A stretch of 41,090 nucleotides of DNA from an uncultured Oscillospiraceae bacterium (GCA_944383165.1 CALWON010000011.1:1-41090); one strand, 5' to 3'; positions 23,311 through 33,480 are shown, counted from the stretch's first letter. The notes: generated by a model not told the origin, from the letters alone. Numbers and translations: made by a program.

Positions 23311-26127
23311 ATGGATTATAATAAAACCATTAATTTGCCAAAAACAGAATTCCCTATGCGTGCAGGGCTGCCAAACCGTGAACCAGCCATGTTGGAGCAT
23401 TGGAATGAACTGGATCTTTATAACGAGCTGCTGAAAAAGAACGAGGGAAAGCCTCTCTTTTCCCTCCATGATGGACCTCCGTTTTCCAATGGTAATTTGC
23501 ATATGGGTCATGCACTCAATAAGTCATTGAAAGATTTTATCACCCGTATGTATGCCATGCGTGGCTATTATACCCCCTATATTCCAGGCTGGGATAACCA
23601 TGGTATGCCCATTGAGTCTGCCATTATTAAAGAGCAGAAACTCAACCACAAAAAAATGTCTGTTCCAGAGTTCCGCACTGCCTGCCACAACTATGCCCAG
23701 AAGTACATTGATATTCAGATGGATGGGTTTAAACGCATGGGTGTTTTGGGAGACTGGGAGCACCCATACAAAACTATGGACCCCAGCTTTGAAGCTGAAG
23801 AAGTCAAAGTCTTTGGAGAGATGTACAAAAAGGGATACATCTACAAGGGGCTGAAGCCAGTTTATTGGTGCCCCAAGGATGAAACTGCACTGGCAGAGGC
23901 AGAAATTGAGTATCAGGATGACCCATGTACCACTGTGTATGTCAAATTCCAGATGAAGGATGACCAGGGAAAGCTATCCCAATATGACCACAGCAAGCTG
24001 TTCTTCCTGATTTGGACCACCACCATTTGGACTCTGCCTGGAAACCTTGGTATCTCTCTCCATCCAGATGAGAGCTATGCACTGGTAAAGACAGGCAATG
24101 GAGAGACCTACATCATGGCAGAAGCTCTGGTGGACAAGGTCATGAAGGTGGGAGATGTAGAACAGTATGAAATTGTAGAAACCCACCCCGGTATTTTCTT
24201 TGAAAACATGCTGGCACAGCATCCATTTTTAGATAAGACAAGCCGTCTGTTGGTGGCAGACTATGTTACTATGGATTCTGGTACTGGATGTGTCCACACT
24301 GCCCCTGGTTTTGGTGCAGATGACTATCAGACCTGTCGCCGCTATGGCATGGAAATGGTGGTGCCTGTAGATGACCGTGGACGCCATACCGACTATGCTG
24401 GAAAGTACGCAGGGATGAAAACAGAGGAATCAAACCCTGTGATTTTGGAGGATATGAAGGAGAGTGGGGCACTGTTTGCCAGTGAGGACATTGTGCACAG
24501 CTACCCACACTGCTGGCGCTGTAAGCATCCCATTATCTTCCGTGCCACCCCCCAGTGGTTCTGTTCTGTAGATGCCTTCAAAGATGCAGCAGTGGCTGCT
24601 ACCGATGATGTGCGCTGGGTTCCTGCATGGGGAAAAGACCGTATGATCTCTATGATTCGTGAGCGTGCAGACTGGTGCATCAGCCGCCAGCGCCGTTGGG
24701 GTCTGCCCATTCCTGTCTTTTATTGTGCTGATTGTGGAAAGCCCATCTGTACAGATGAGACCATTGCAGCTGTCAGCAAGCTCTTTGGGGAGAAGGGCTC
24801 CAATGCATGGTATGAGATGGAGGCAGCGGATATTCTCCCTCAAGACTTTGTGTGCCCTCATTGTGGTAAAAGTCACGGCTTTACCAAGGAAGAGGATACA
24901 TTGGATGGATGGTTTGACTCCGGTTCCACCCACTATGCCTCCATGCAGAAGGACCAAGGTTTCTGGCCTGCTACCATGTATCTGGAGGGACTTGACCAGT
25001 ATCGTGGCTGGTTCCAGTCCTCTATGCTTACCGCAGTGGGTGCGCTGGGGAAGGGAGCACCTTTCAAAGAATGTCTCACCCACGGTTGGACAGTGGATGG
25101 AGAAGGCAAGGCCATGCACAAGTCTCTGGGCAATGGTGTAGATCCTTCCGATATTTTCAAAAAGTATGGTGCTGATCTGCTGCGTCTGTGGGCAGGTTCT
25201 GCGGATTACCATGTAGATGTACGATGTTCTGACCCTATTTTCAAACAGCTCTCTCAGAGCTATTTGAAGTTCCGCAATACCGCCCGCTATTGTCTGGGCA
25301 ATCTGGATGGATTTGATCCCAATGAGTTGGTCAAGCCAGAGGAGATGCTGGAACTGGACCGCTGGGCTATAACGAAGCTGAACCAGTTAATTGATAAGTG
25401 TTTTGCTGCCTATGATAACTATGAGTTCCATGTGGTTTCCCATGCCATCAATGACTTCTGTGTGGTGGACCTGTCCTCCTTCTACCTGGATGTGATTAAA
25501 GACCGTCTCTATTGTGAGGACAAGAATGGACTGGAACGCCGTTCCGCTCAAACAGCCCTGTTCCTGATTCTGGACACTATGACCAAGCTGTTTGCCCCCA
25601 TTCTAGCGTTCACCTGTGATGAAATTTGGCAGGCTATGCCACATCGCAAAGAGGACGATGTACGCAATGTGGTACTCAATGAAATGAACAAGCCTTTTGT
25701 GGACTATGCACTCGATGAAGTACAGATGCTGCGTTGGAGTTCTCTTGCTATGTTGCGTGACAGTGTGAATGCAGCACTGGAAACAGCTCGCAACGAGAAG
25801 AAGATTGGTAAAGCCCTAGAGGCACATGTGACCTTGGTGACAGAAAAGCCTGTTTCCCAAAGCAATTTGGAGCAGCTGCGCCAGTACTTTGAAAACCAGT
25901 GGGCAGATTTGTTTATCGTCTCTGATGTAGAAGTCAGTGAAGATGCTGCCCTCTATGCACAGGGTATGGAAACCTCTATGGAAGGTGTGCGTGTGCTGGT
26001 CAGTGAGGCAAAGGGCGAAAAGTGTGAACGTTGTTGGAAGCACCACATTCGTGTGGGTGCAGACAGCCAGTATCCAACCATCTGCCCACGTTGTGCCAAG
26101 GTGGTTAGTAAACTCAGTGTAGAGTAA
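23311..26127 (+). CDS. ileS: Isoleucyl-tRNA synthetase
   Basis: A 938-residue class I synthetase that charges tRNA-Ile. The HIGH motif is HMGH (64-67) in PPFSNGNLHMGHALN. The KMSKS loop reads AMHKS (601-605) before LGNGVDPSD, so the first two residues are altered while the catalytic lysine is kept. An editing (CP1) domain lies between (GSGTGCVHTAPGFGADD is its conserved patch). The C-terminal zinc site CERC...CPRC (905, 908, 925, 928) marks the bacterial type. The start follows AAGGAG at a rather long 11 bases. Expression should be under the upstream T-box. Confidence 0.97.
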   Translation: MDYNKTINLPKTEFPMRAGLPNREPAMLEHWNELDLYNELLKKNEGKPLFSLHDGPPFSNGNLHMGHALNKSLKDFITRMYAMRGYYTPYIPGWDNHGMPIESAIIKEQKLNHKKMSVPEFRTACHNYAQKYIDIQMDGFKRMGVLGDWEHPYKTMDPSFEAEEVKVFGEMYKKGYIYKGLKPVYWCPKDETALAEAEIEYQDDPCTTVYVKFQMKDDQGKLSQYDHSKLFFLIWTTTIWTLPGNLGISLHPDESYALVKTGNGETYIMAEALVDKVMKVGDVEQYEIVETHPGIFFENMLAQHPFLDKTSRLLVADYVTMDSGTGCVHTAPGFGADDYQTCRRYGMEMVVPVDDRGRHTDYAGKYAGMKTEESNPVILEDMKESGALFASEDIVHSYPHCWRCKHPIIFRATPQWFCSVDAFKDAAVAATDDVRWVPAWGKDRMISMIRERADWCISRQRRWGLPIPVFYCADCGKPICTDETIAAVSKLFGEKGSNAWYEMEAADILPQDFVCPHCGKSHGFTKEEDTLDGWFDSGSTHYASMQKDQGFWPATMYLEGLDQYRGWFQSSMLTAVGALGKGAPFKECLTHGWTVDGEGKAMHKSLGNGVDPSDIFKKYGADLLRLWAGSADYHVDVRCSDPIFKQLSQSYLKFRNTARYCLGNLDGFDPNELVKPEEMLELDRWAITKLNQLIDKCFAAYDNYEFHVVSHAINDFCVVDLSSFYLDVIKDRLYCEDKNGLERRSAQTALFLILDTMTKLFAPILAFTCDEIWQAMPHRKEDDVRNVVLNEMNKPFVDYALDEVQMLRWSSLAMLRDSVNAALETARNEKKIGKALEAHVTLVTEKPVSQSNLEQLRQYFENQWADLFIVSDVEVSEDAALYAQGMETSMEGVRVLVSEAKGEKCERCWKHHIRVGADSQYPTICPRCAKVVSKLSVE

Positions 26128-26169
26128 AAATGAAACTTGTGTTATGGTAGAAATACCATAATACAAAAT

Positions 26170-26218
26170 AAAACATTCCGGCGGTTCATCAAATGGATGA
26201 ACCGCCGGAATGTTTTTA
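26170..26218. terminator. Bidirectional terminator between ileS and the SLH glycosidase
   Basis: AAAACATTCCGGCGGTTCATC (26170-26190) and its perfect complement (26196-26216) form a 21-bp stem with an AAATG loop, with Ts on both sides. It ends ileS on the + strand and the convergent glycosidase gene on the - strand. A smaller TTATGGTA/TACCATAA repeat lies just before it (about 26140-26160). Confidence 0.92.
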
Positions 26219-26233
26219 GAATCAAGATGAGCA

Positions 26234-28465
26234 TTAGTGAGATGCTAGCTTATTGTAAAGAGCCAGAATCAGGGTGTGTGCCTCCTGAATGGTGGTATTG
26301 TTTGCGGGGGATAGGGTGGTAGCAGAGGTGCCGCTCATGAGACCATTGTTGGTCATAAGAGCCATACTGTCAGATGCCCAACTGGAAACCTGTGCCCCAT
26401 CCGTATAGGCACTGTTGAGTGCGGTACTGGTGTTGGTCAGGGTGCTGGTGCCTTTGGCAGCGTCTACATAGTCCACTACTTTCTTTAACATGACAGAAAT
26501 TTGCTCACGGGTAATATTGGCATCAGGGGAGAATGTGGTCTCACTAGTACCACCAGTAATACCAGCGGCAACAGCCTTGCTGGCAACTGGGTCCTGTGTA
26601 TCACTGAAGGACTGGGAACCAGTTGGGAGAGTAGTTCCAGTGGCTTTTTCAATCAGATTGACTGCAAGTTCTGCAAACTGGAGACGGGTAATTTTATTTT
26701 TGAAATTGGAACCTGTGCGACTGGTAATCAGCCCCTGCTGATAGGCGTTGAGGATATGGGAAACTGCCCAACTGTCTGCACTGGATACATCCAATGGCAG
26801 CCCATCAGAACCAGTTACTGTGCCATCATTGCTCACATAAATGGTGCGGTCAATAGAGTCATTAAATGCGCCCTGAGAGGCTTTGATGGTGATGGTGTGG
26901 GCACCAGGGGTCAGGTTGGATACAGGCAAATCATAGGCAAAAGGTTCCTGACTGGTGGTATACTGCAAGGCTCCATCTATGTAGTATTGACAGGTGGTGG
27001 TACCCTGTCCGGGGAAGCTGGCGTAAGTGGCAAGAGACAGAGTGGACAGTTTTTCATTTACTGTGGACAAACGGGTATATCCATCCCCGCTGGTTTCTCC
27101 CCACTGCAAGAAAGCACCGTCGGACACCATGGCATGGTAGGCAGAGGAGAGGGCAGAGTTGCTGGCAATGTTGTAGTGGAAGTCAGAGGTAGCAAAGTCA
27201 TTTTCTACATCAAACAGGAATACTGCTTTCACCTGTGGATAGACCATAGGCAAGTAGGAGTAAAATTTGTTGAACTGATCTAGTGCCTCTGCGTTGCGTT
27301 CCGTGTCTGTGCTTTTCTGATAGTAGCCAAAGCCACATTCACTAATCATCATGGGCTTTTTGTGTGTCTCTGCAAAGGCAGCCAAATCCTGCAATACAAT
27401 CAGGGGATCATCGCCATAGATACCACTGCAATAGTAGGCATCGTTGGCATAGCCTTGATTGGAATAGGTATAGGCACTGTTGTAGAGGGAGCCACCATTT
27501 TTATAGGTAGATACACCAATCCAGTCTACATACTCATCACCTGGATAATAGGTGTCATAATCTACGGTGCGGTTGGATACATCATTGGGGGAGAATACCA
27601 CTGCAATGTTGGAATATTTCCGTGCTTCTGTGGCAATTTTACGGAATGCCTGAATATAGGTGTTGGGGTCAGGTAAACTGCTCCAGCAGTTCATCTCAGC
27701 ACCAATACGCAGCAGGAAGGTGGCATTGCGGGAACCCATAGCAGCCAACCCCTCAGCAATATAGCTGTCAGCACTGAGGGCAGCCTGAACACCGCTGTTA
27801 CTTTCCTCGAAATTCCATGCCAATTCCACAACTCCACCGTTGTTCAGGGCTTGATTGACCACAGGGTCTGTATTGCTGTAATAGTCCAGCCAGTAGCCCA
27901 CAGACTGCCCGTCGTTGAAGTGGGCATAGATGAGGGCAGCAGAATCAGAGACATGGGTGCCATAGGGAACAACACCATAGTACATACCAGAGGTAGGCTC
28001 ACCAGTTGCACCATAGTATGGCACATCGGCTGGGTCGCTGACCAGTGCATAGACCTCCATATCACGCTCTAAATGTTTGAGTTGTGCATTTACATTGAGG
28101 ATGGTGTCCTGATAGCTGCGTACATTGTCATTGAGCCACTGGGCGTAGGTCAACTGACGTTGACGCCACAAAATGGCGTTGTCCAAATCTCCCTTAATCT
28201 CATAGCACCAGGCAGCTTGATTGCAATAGGGTTCCAGAATTTCACAGATTTCCTGACAGAGTGCATCATCTTTGAACAGTTCATAGGTTTTCTGTGCTGT
28301 GGAAATGGTGGCATCCATATCCTGTGCTTCTGTTGCTTCGAACCAGGCAGCCTGTAGAGGCCAGTAGGCACTAGGAAAACTGAACGCAGAGGACTGAATA
28401 CACAGTCCAGATGCCAGTGTGCCTGTGAGTGCCAGAGAGAGAAGTCGTTTGTACCCGATTTTCAT
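26234..28465 (-). CDS. SLH-anchored clan-A glycoside hydrolase (GH26-like)
   Basis: A 743-residue secreted protein. Signal peptide about 1-29; helical, TPR-like region 35-140 with Trp/Tyr/Cys; catalytic (beta/alpha)8 domain about 160-455; Ig-like domain about 490-546; three SLH repeats (about 562-610, 618-668, 684-740). Putative acid/base is Glu257 in LLRIGAEMN and nucleophile Glu376 in MMISECGF, with DEYVDWIGVSTY between, as in GH26 mannanase/lichenase relatives. It should cut a beta-glycan while attached through SLH repeats to cell-wall polymer. AGGAG lies upstream. The second SLH keeps TREQ; the third (NTTIQEA) is degenerate. The family is a by-eye call; GH5-type or an unclassified clan-A enzyme is possible. 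Confidence 0.8.
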   Translation of the reverse strand: MKIGYKRLLSLALTGTLASGLCIQSSAFSFPSAYWPLQAAWFEATEAQDMDATISTAQKTYELFKDDALCQEICEILEPYCNQAAWCYEIKGDLDNAILWRQRQLTYAQWLNDNVRSYQDTILNVNAQLKHLERDMEVYALVSDPADVPYYGATGEPTSGMYYGVVPYGTHVSDSAALIYAHFNDGQSVGYWLDYYSNTDPVVNQALNNGGVVELAWNFEESNSGVQAALSADSYIAEGLAAMGSRNATFLLRIGAEMNCWSSLPDPNTYIQAFRKIATEARKYSNIAVVFSPNDVSNRTVDYDTYYPGDEYVDWIGVSTYKNGGSLYNSAYTYSNQGYANDAYYCSGIYGDDPLIVLQDLAAFAETHKKPMMISECGFGYYQKSTDTERNAEALDQFNKFYSYLPMVYPQVKAVFLFDVENDFATSDFHYNIASNSALSSAYHAMVSDGAFLQWGETSGDGYTRLSTVNEKLSTLSLATYASFPGQGTTTCQYYIDGALQYTTSQEPFAYDLPVSNLTPGAHTITIKASQGAFNDSIDRTIYVSNDGTVTGSDGLPLDVSSADSWAVSHILNAYQQGLITSRTGSNFKNKITRLQFAELAVNLIEKATGTTLPTGSQSFSDTQDPVASKAVAAGITGGTSETTFSPDANITREQISVMLKKVVDYVDAAKGTSTLTNTSTALNSAYTDGAQVSSWASDSMALMTNNGLMSGTSATTLSPANNTTIQEAHTLILALYNKLASH

Positions 28466-28496
28466 AGTTCCTATCTCCTTTTTCTCATTTTATCCA

Positions 28497-28537
28497 AAAC
28501 ACAAAGCGGTGGTGTCTCTGCACCACCGCTTTGTGTC
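28497..28537 (-). terminator. Terminator between the PpiC lipoprotein and glycosidase genes
   Basis: CACAAAGCGGTGGTG (28500-28514) pairs with CACCACCGCTTTGTG (28521-28535), a perfect 15-bp stem. On the - strand it is followed by TTTTGG, so transcription from the PpiC gene should largely stop here. Confidence 0.8.
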
Positions 28538-28569
28538 AGTGGAACAAAGTAGAACCGACAACGCTATCG

Positions 28570-29886
28570 TTATTCGCTTTGAGAAGAAGTTGTACCTGTT
28601 TCTGCCTGAGAGGAATCTCCAGTTTGTGTCTCGTTGATTGCAGCCACTTCTGTTTCTACTGTTGCACGCAGAGAGGACAACTGGCTGTAGAAATCAGAGG
28701 GGTCTATGGTTTCATAGGCTTCTGTGGTTTCAATGGGGTATTCCTCCAGCCATTGTGTCTGTTGCTGCTCCATCTGTTTTGCAATGTAGCTGTCACGATA
28801 GGCTTCCAAGTCCAGAGGCAGACGGAGAATGATGTGGTAGCCAAAGGCACTTTCCACTAGACCGCTGATTTCTCCAGGCTGAAGGGCAAGGGATGCCTCC
28901 TCAAATGGTGCTACCATCTGTCCAAGCTGTGCCTCATAGCCATCTGGGCTGTTGACAGCACCAGTAGAATCGGTATCTTCACTGTACTGATTCATCAGCT
29001 CGTCAAACAAGGTCTCTTTGTCAGTGGCAGACTGTAACTGCAATAACAAATCCTCAGCCAAAGCCTTCTTTTCTGCTACAGTTGCTTCATCCAGAGGAGT
29101 ATATTCTCCTGTTGCATTTCCTTCTTCATCTAAAATGGGGCTGTTGGTATCTACCGTTTTAATGAGAATGTGTTTCACACGGTAAGCAATCCCCAAATCA
29201 TTTGTAATGTAGTTGGTGAGCTGTTCTTCTGTGGGTGCATTGGGTGCATTTTCACCAAACATGACCTCTTTCAGTTGATAGTTCAAATCATTGGTCTGGA
29301 ACATGCTGATATAGTTGTCAGAAGTTAATGCACTGCTCCAGAGCATGTGGTCCAGCAGCTCCTGACTGCCTGCATCTGCCAGCATGGTATCTAAAACGGA
29401 CTGAATTTTAGACATGGTGTCCTCAGAAACAGTAAGTCCCTCCCTAGCGGCAATGTTAGGAATTAGGGTGTAGAGGGCAGCAGTATCCAAAGCAGATTTT
29501 TTAAAGGTCTCCTCCAATGTGACACCATCAGACTCTGTATCCCAAGGAAGATCAGTCAGTCCCATCATAGCACCATAATATTGCATAGCACTGTCAATAC
29601 CATAAGTGAGCCAATAGAGGTACTGGGCAACTGTAATATCACTGCCATCAATGGTAGCAATCACAGTATCACCGGAGACACCAGCAGTGGCAAGATAGGG
29701 GTCTGTGACGTTGGTCAAATCCATAGGAGCTGGGGTTGTGGTAGACGTGTCAGAACCAGAACCTGAGACACTGGAGGAATTGGAGGAGCTCGAAGTGCTC
29801 CCTTCCTGATTTTGGCATCCGCTTAAAGTGGACAATGCCAGAACAATTGAGAGGGAGAGAGCTCCCAGCCGGGTGAAATTCATCAT
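28570..29886 (-). CDS. PpiC/PrsA-like peptidyl-prolyl isomerase lipoprotein
   Basis: A 438-residue lipoprotein. The signal peptide ends in the lipobox LSTLSGC (Cys24), followed by a Ser/Gly/Thr-rich spacer of about 35 residues. A SurA/PrsA-like helical domain follows, then a parvulin rotamase domain (YRVKHILIKTVD ... LQPGEISGLVESAFGYHIILRL). It should help fold secreted proteins outside the membrane, possibly including the neighbouring SLH enzyme. ATG 29886 follows AAAGGA by 8 bases; the ATG at 29904 lacks a site. It has its own promoter behind mfd; mfd-prsA order is common in Clostridia. A Ser-rich C-terminal tail is present. Confidence 0.9.
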   Translation of the reverse strand: MMNFTRLGALSLSIVLALSTLSGCQNQEGSTSSSSNSSSVSGSGSDTSTTTPAPMDLTNVTDPYLATAGVSGDTVIATIDGSDITVAQYLYWLTYGIDSAMQYYGAMMGLTDLPWDTESDGVTLEETFKKSALDTAALYTLIPNIAAREGLTVSEDTMSKIQSVLDTMLADAGSQELLDHMLWSSALTSDNYISMFQTNDLNYQLKEVMFGENAPNAPTEEQLTNYITNDLGIAYRVKHILIKTVDTNSPILDEEGNATGEYTPLDEATVAEKKALAEDLLLQLQSATDKETLFDELMNQYSEDTDSTGAVNSPDGYEAQLGQMVAPFEEASLALQPGEISGLVESAFGYHIILRLPLDLEAYRDSYIAKQMEQQQTQWLEEYPIETTEAYETIDPSDFYSQLSSLRATVETEVAAINETQTGDSSQAETGTTSSQSE

Positions 29887-29935
29887 AATTTTAATCCTTT
29901 CCATGTTTCAAATGGCAGAATATTGCCACATAGGT

Positions 29936-29964
29936 ATCATATCACAAACAAAATGTGGAAGCAA
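29936..29964 (-). promoter_or_regulatory. Promoter of the PpiC lipoprotein gene
   Basis: - strand TTGCTT (29964-29959), 17-base spacer, TATGAT (29941-29936), just beyond the mfd stop codon. Confidence 0.65.
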
Positions 29965-29967
29965 GGC

Positions 29968-32900
29968 TTATTGCGTAAAGAGAAGTTGTGTATAAGCGTC
30001 CACAAGCTGTTGGGCACAGAGGAGAGGTTCCTCTCCTTTTTTTAGTTTCAGACGAAAACGGGGTGTATCACCAGAAGCCAAAGTCAGACGTTTGGCATAC
30101 TGAGGAAGTCCATATAGCTTGGAGAATACAGGGAGAGGCAGGTCTGTGAGGGTAACAACCAGAGTATCATTCCGCTGGGAAATATCGGTGATATTGACCT
30201 GAGAAGCAGCAGCACGCAGCAGAGCCACAGACATGAGATTGTGTACAGAATGGGGTGGTTCTCCATAGCGGTCCACCAGTTCGTCCAGAAGGTCGTCTGC
30301 ATCCTCCTGACTACGAATGGCTGCAATACGGCGGTATACATCCATTCGCTGTTCAGAGGCTGGAATATAGCGTTCTGGAATGGAGGCAGATATGGTCAAG
30401 TCAGCGGAACATTCTGTCCGGGCAGGAGGTGTCAGACCCTGCTGTGTCAGCACTGCCTCTTCCAATAATTTTAGATACATATCATAGCCAACAGACAACA
30501 TAAAACCAGACTGTTCTGGTCCAAGAATATTTCCAGCCCCTCGGATTTCCAAATCTCGCATGGCAATTTTAAAGCCAGAACCAAACTCTGCAAATTCACG
30601 GATTGCGCCTAGTCGTTTGGTGGCAACTTCCGTCAATACTTTGCCACGGCGATAGGTCAAATAGGCATAGGCACGGCGGTTGGAGCGACCCACACGCCCA
30701 CGAATCTGGTGTAGTTGTGCAAGCCCCAGATGGTCTGCATCCTCAATGATAAGGGTATTGGCATTGGGTAAGTCAATTCCAGTTTCAATAATGGTGGTAC
30801 AGACAAGCACATTCAGTTCTCCATCTGTCATGCGGCTCATCACATCATTGATTGCCTCCTGATTCATTTTGCCGTGAGCGACTCCAATGGCAGCATCTTC
30901 CCCCAGCATCTTCCCCAGACGAGCGGCAGTCCGGTCGATGGTTTCCACTCGGTTGTGCAGATAGTAAACCTGTCCACCACGTCCCAATTCTCGCCGCATG
31001 GCATCCAATAGAATGGACCAATCGTGTTCCAATACATAGGTCTGGACTGGTAAGCGGTCAGCAGGGGGTTCTTCCAAAGTGGACATATCACGAATGCCAG
31101 ACATAGCCATATTCAATGTTCTGGGAATGGGGGTAGCAGACAGAGTTAAAACATCCACCTGACGGAAGGTCTCCTTTAAATGTTCTTTGTGCTGTACCCC
31201 AAAACGCTGTTCCTCATCTACCACCAGCAGCCCCAAATCTTTGAATTTCACATCCTTATTAAAAAGGCGATGGGTTCCAATGAGAATATCTACACCACCA
31301 GTTTCTACTTTTCTGAGTGTTTCTTTCATCTGGGCAGGGGTGCGGAAGCGTGATACCACATCTACAGTCACAGGATATTTAGAAAAACGATTGAGTGTGT
31401 TTAAGTAGTGCTGTCTGGCAAGGACTGTGGTAGGAACCAGAATGGCAGCTTGCTTTCCATCCAACACACATTTCATAATGGCTCGGAATGCTACTTCTGT
31501 TTTTCCATAGCCCACATCACCGCACAGAAGTCTGTCCATAGGAACAGGACGTTCCATATCTCGTTTGATTTCCGCTACAGAACGCAGCTGGTCTGCGGTC
31601 TCTGCATAGGGAAATTGTTGTTCAAATTCCAGTTGCCACTCAGAATCAGGGGAGAAGGAAAAACCAGGCTGTCGCTGTCGTTGTGCATACAGCTCTATGA
31701 GCCCTTTGGCAAGGTCTGCCACTGCCTTTTTTGCTTTTTTCTTTGCTTTTTCCCAGTCAGTTCCACCTAATTTAGACAGTTTTTTGGTCTGTTGTGCTTC
31801 TTCACTTCCGCCAATGTATTTAGAAATCAAGTCCAGTTGTGTGGCAGGAACATAGAGTACATCAGACCCTGCATAGGCGACTTTTACATAGTCTTTGTTG
31901 ACACCGTCTGTCTGCATCTGTACCATGCCGGCAAAGCGACCAATGCCGTGATGTTCATGTACCACCAAGTCACCAGGGGAGAGGTCGGCATAGGATTTCA
32001 GCTTTTGGCGGTTGGTTGCCTCCTGCTTGTGGGGTTTTGGTTTTCGTATGGTTCCCTGTCCTTCTGTCAGAATAGCAAGATGGAGAAGCGGATACTCTAG
32101 TCCAGAAGATAGACAACCAACTGCAATCATAATTTCTCCCTCTTTGGGCAGTTGTTTCAGAGACAGGTCTACACCAGATTTGACAGCCTGTTCCTGCAAC
32201 AGGCTTTGGAGTTTAAATGCCCTCTGTTCGCTGGAGACCAAAACAATGGTGGCATAGTTTCCAGACTGATATTGTACCATATCCTGTATGGCAGCCTCTG
32301 AATTTGTGCCAAAAGCAGGAAGCTGTTTTGCAGTCCAGGAGAGAATGGTGCAGGGTGGCACAGGATAGCTGGACAATAGAAAAGAATCCAGATAGAGGGT
32401 GGGATGAGAGCTGAGCAGTTTGGGGAGATCCTCATGGGTTAGGGCAAATTGCCCACAAATACCAGCTAGAACACCCTGTTCCAGCAGAGAGGTCACATCT
32501 GCCTCTATCTGCCATTGATAGGACTTCATACACTCAATGACCCGACTGCTTTCAGATAACAATACAAAAGCATTAGGAGGCAGGTAATCCAATGCTGTTG
32601 ACATAGTGGGGTAAATCAGGGGAAGATAGCGGTCAATGGATGCAAGGGATTTGTGTTCTTTCAAGGTATCTCGGTCCTGTTGCAGTGTGACAGAAAGCTG
32701 GTCTAAGCCCTGTTTTTTAGATAAAACAATCTGTTTTTCTAATTGGGTAATCAGACCCTCTAATCCCCCATTGGCAGCATAAGGACTAACTTCCACAGCG
32801 GGAAGCAAAAGAAAGGAGGAGAGATTTTCTACCCGACGCTGGGATGCAGGGTCAAAACTGCCCATTGCGTCCACTTCATCTCCAAAAAATTCAATACGGA

Positions 32901-33471
32901 CGGGCAGCGACATGGATGGGGTGAAAATATCTACAATACCCCCTCGCACTGCAAATTGCCCCACTCCTTCCACTTGGTCACAGCGGGTATAACCACTGTG
33001 GATGAGTTGTGAAATCAGATTAGATGGGTCTAGCTGCTGTCCCATTGCAATGGTACAAGATAAGTGGGATAGTACATCTGGGGGCAGGGTTCTTTGCAGA
33101 ATGGCTTCCACAGTAGTCACAAGATAGGGGACAGTGCCCTGTTGAATCTGATGAAATAAAGAGAGCCTCTGTTGTTCCCACTGGTGGGACACAGAAGTCA
33201 TATGATGAAATACAAAGGGGCGTGAAGGCAGCACAGGCACAGTGGCACCAGTGAAACAGGCAATGTCATGCGCCATACGGTTTGCCTCCAGTTCATCTGT
33301 ACAGACCACCACAACAGGTCGATGAGACTGTTCACCTAAAATAGAAGTGAGATGAGCACGGTGAATGGCAGACAGACCAGAAATGGAAATGGGAAAGCGG
33401 TTTTTCTGCAATGCCTCCCAAAATTGCTGATATTCGGTTGATTGCGACAAAATTGTGTGGAACAACTCCAA
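29968..33471 (-). CDS. mfd: Transcription-repair coupling factor
   Basis: An approximately 1167-residue DNA translocase that removes stalled RNA polymerase and recruits UvrA. N-terminal UvrB-like region; RNA-polymerase-interacting domain with DLVVHEHHGIGRFAGM (about 500); Walker A GDVGYGKTE (about 655); VVDEEQRFGVQHKE (about 755); helicase motifs RGRVGRSNRRAYAYL; TRCF C-terminal domain. The length is normal. AGGAGG directly abuts GTG 33480, leaving no spacing, whereas TTG 33471 is 8 bases from it and is my choice; GTG 33480 remains the alternative. It has its own promoter and a leader hairpin. Confidence 0.97.
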   Translation of the reverse strand: MELFHTILSQSTEYQQFWEALQKNRFPISISGLSAIHRAHLTSILGEQSHRPVVVVCTDELEANRMAHDIACFTGATVPVLPSRPFVFHHMTSVSHQWEQQRLSLFHQIQQGTVPYLVTTVEAILQRTLPPDVLSHLSCTIAMGQQLDPSNLISQLIHSGYTRCDQVEGVGQFAVRGGIVDIFTPSMSLPVRIEFFGDEVDAMGSFDPASQRRVENLSSFLLLPAVEVSPYAANGGLEGLITQLEKQIVLSKKQGLDQLSVTLQQDRDTLKEHKSLASIDRYLPLIYPTMSTALDYLPPNAFVLLSESSRVIECMKSYQWQIEADVTSLLEQGVLAGICGQFALTHEDLPKLLSSHPTLYLDSFLLSSYPVPPCTILSWTAKQLPAFGTNSEAAIQDMVQYQSGNYATIVLVSSEQRAFKLQSLLQEQAVKSGVDLSLKQLPKEGEIMIAVGCLSSGLEYPLLHLAILTEGQGTIRKPKPHKQEATNRQKLKSYADLSPGDLVVHEHHGIGRFAGMVQMQTDGVNKDYVKVAYAGSDVLYVPATQLDLISKYIGGSEEAQQTKKLSKLGGTDWEKAKKKAKKAVADLAKGLIELYAQRQRQPGFSFSPDSEWQLEFEQQFPYAETADQLRSVAEIKRDMERPVPMDRLLCGDVGYGKTEVAFRAIMKCVLDGKQAAILVPTTVLARQHYLNTLNRFSKYPVTVDVVSRFRTPAQMKETLRKVETGGVDILIGTHRLFNKDVKFKDLGLLVVDEEQRFGVQHKEHLKETFRQVDVLTLSATPIPRTLNMAMSGIRDMSTLEEPPADRLPVQTYVLEHDWSILLDAMRRELGRGGQVYYLHNRVETIDRTAARLGKMLGEDAAIGVAHGKMNQEAINDVMSRMTDGELNVLVCTTIIETGIDLPNANTLIIEDADHLGLAQLHQIRGRVGRSNRRAYAYLTYRRGKVLTEVATKRLGAIREFAEFGSGFKIAMRDLEIRGAGNILGPEQSGFMLSVGYDMYLKLLEEAVLTQQGLTPPARTECSADLTISASIPERYIPASEQRMDVYRRIAAIRSQEDADDLLDELVDRYGEPPHSVHNLMSVALLRAAASQVNITDISQRNDTLVVTLTDLPLPVFSKLYGLPQYAKRLTLASGDTPRFRLKLKKGEEPLLCAQQLVDAYTQLLFTQ

Positions 33472-33480
33472 AAAATTCAC

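Noticed and set aside
24430..25212. Open frame on the - strand opposite ileS (260 codons)
   Set aside because: No ribosome site and no family features; the ileS frame is fully conserved on the other strand.
26501..27283. Long open frame on the + strand opposite the glycosidase gene (260 codons)
   Set aside because: It is a Gly/Ile-rich antisense reading of the glycosidase, has no ribosome site and lies in the shadow of a well-supported gene.
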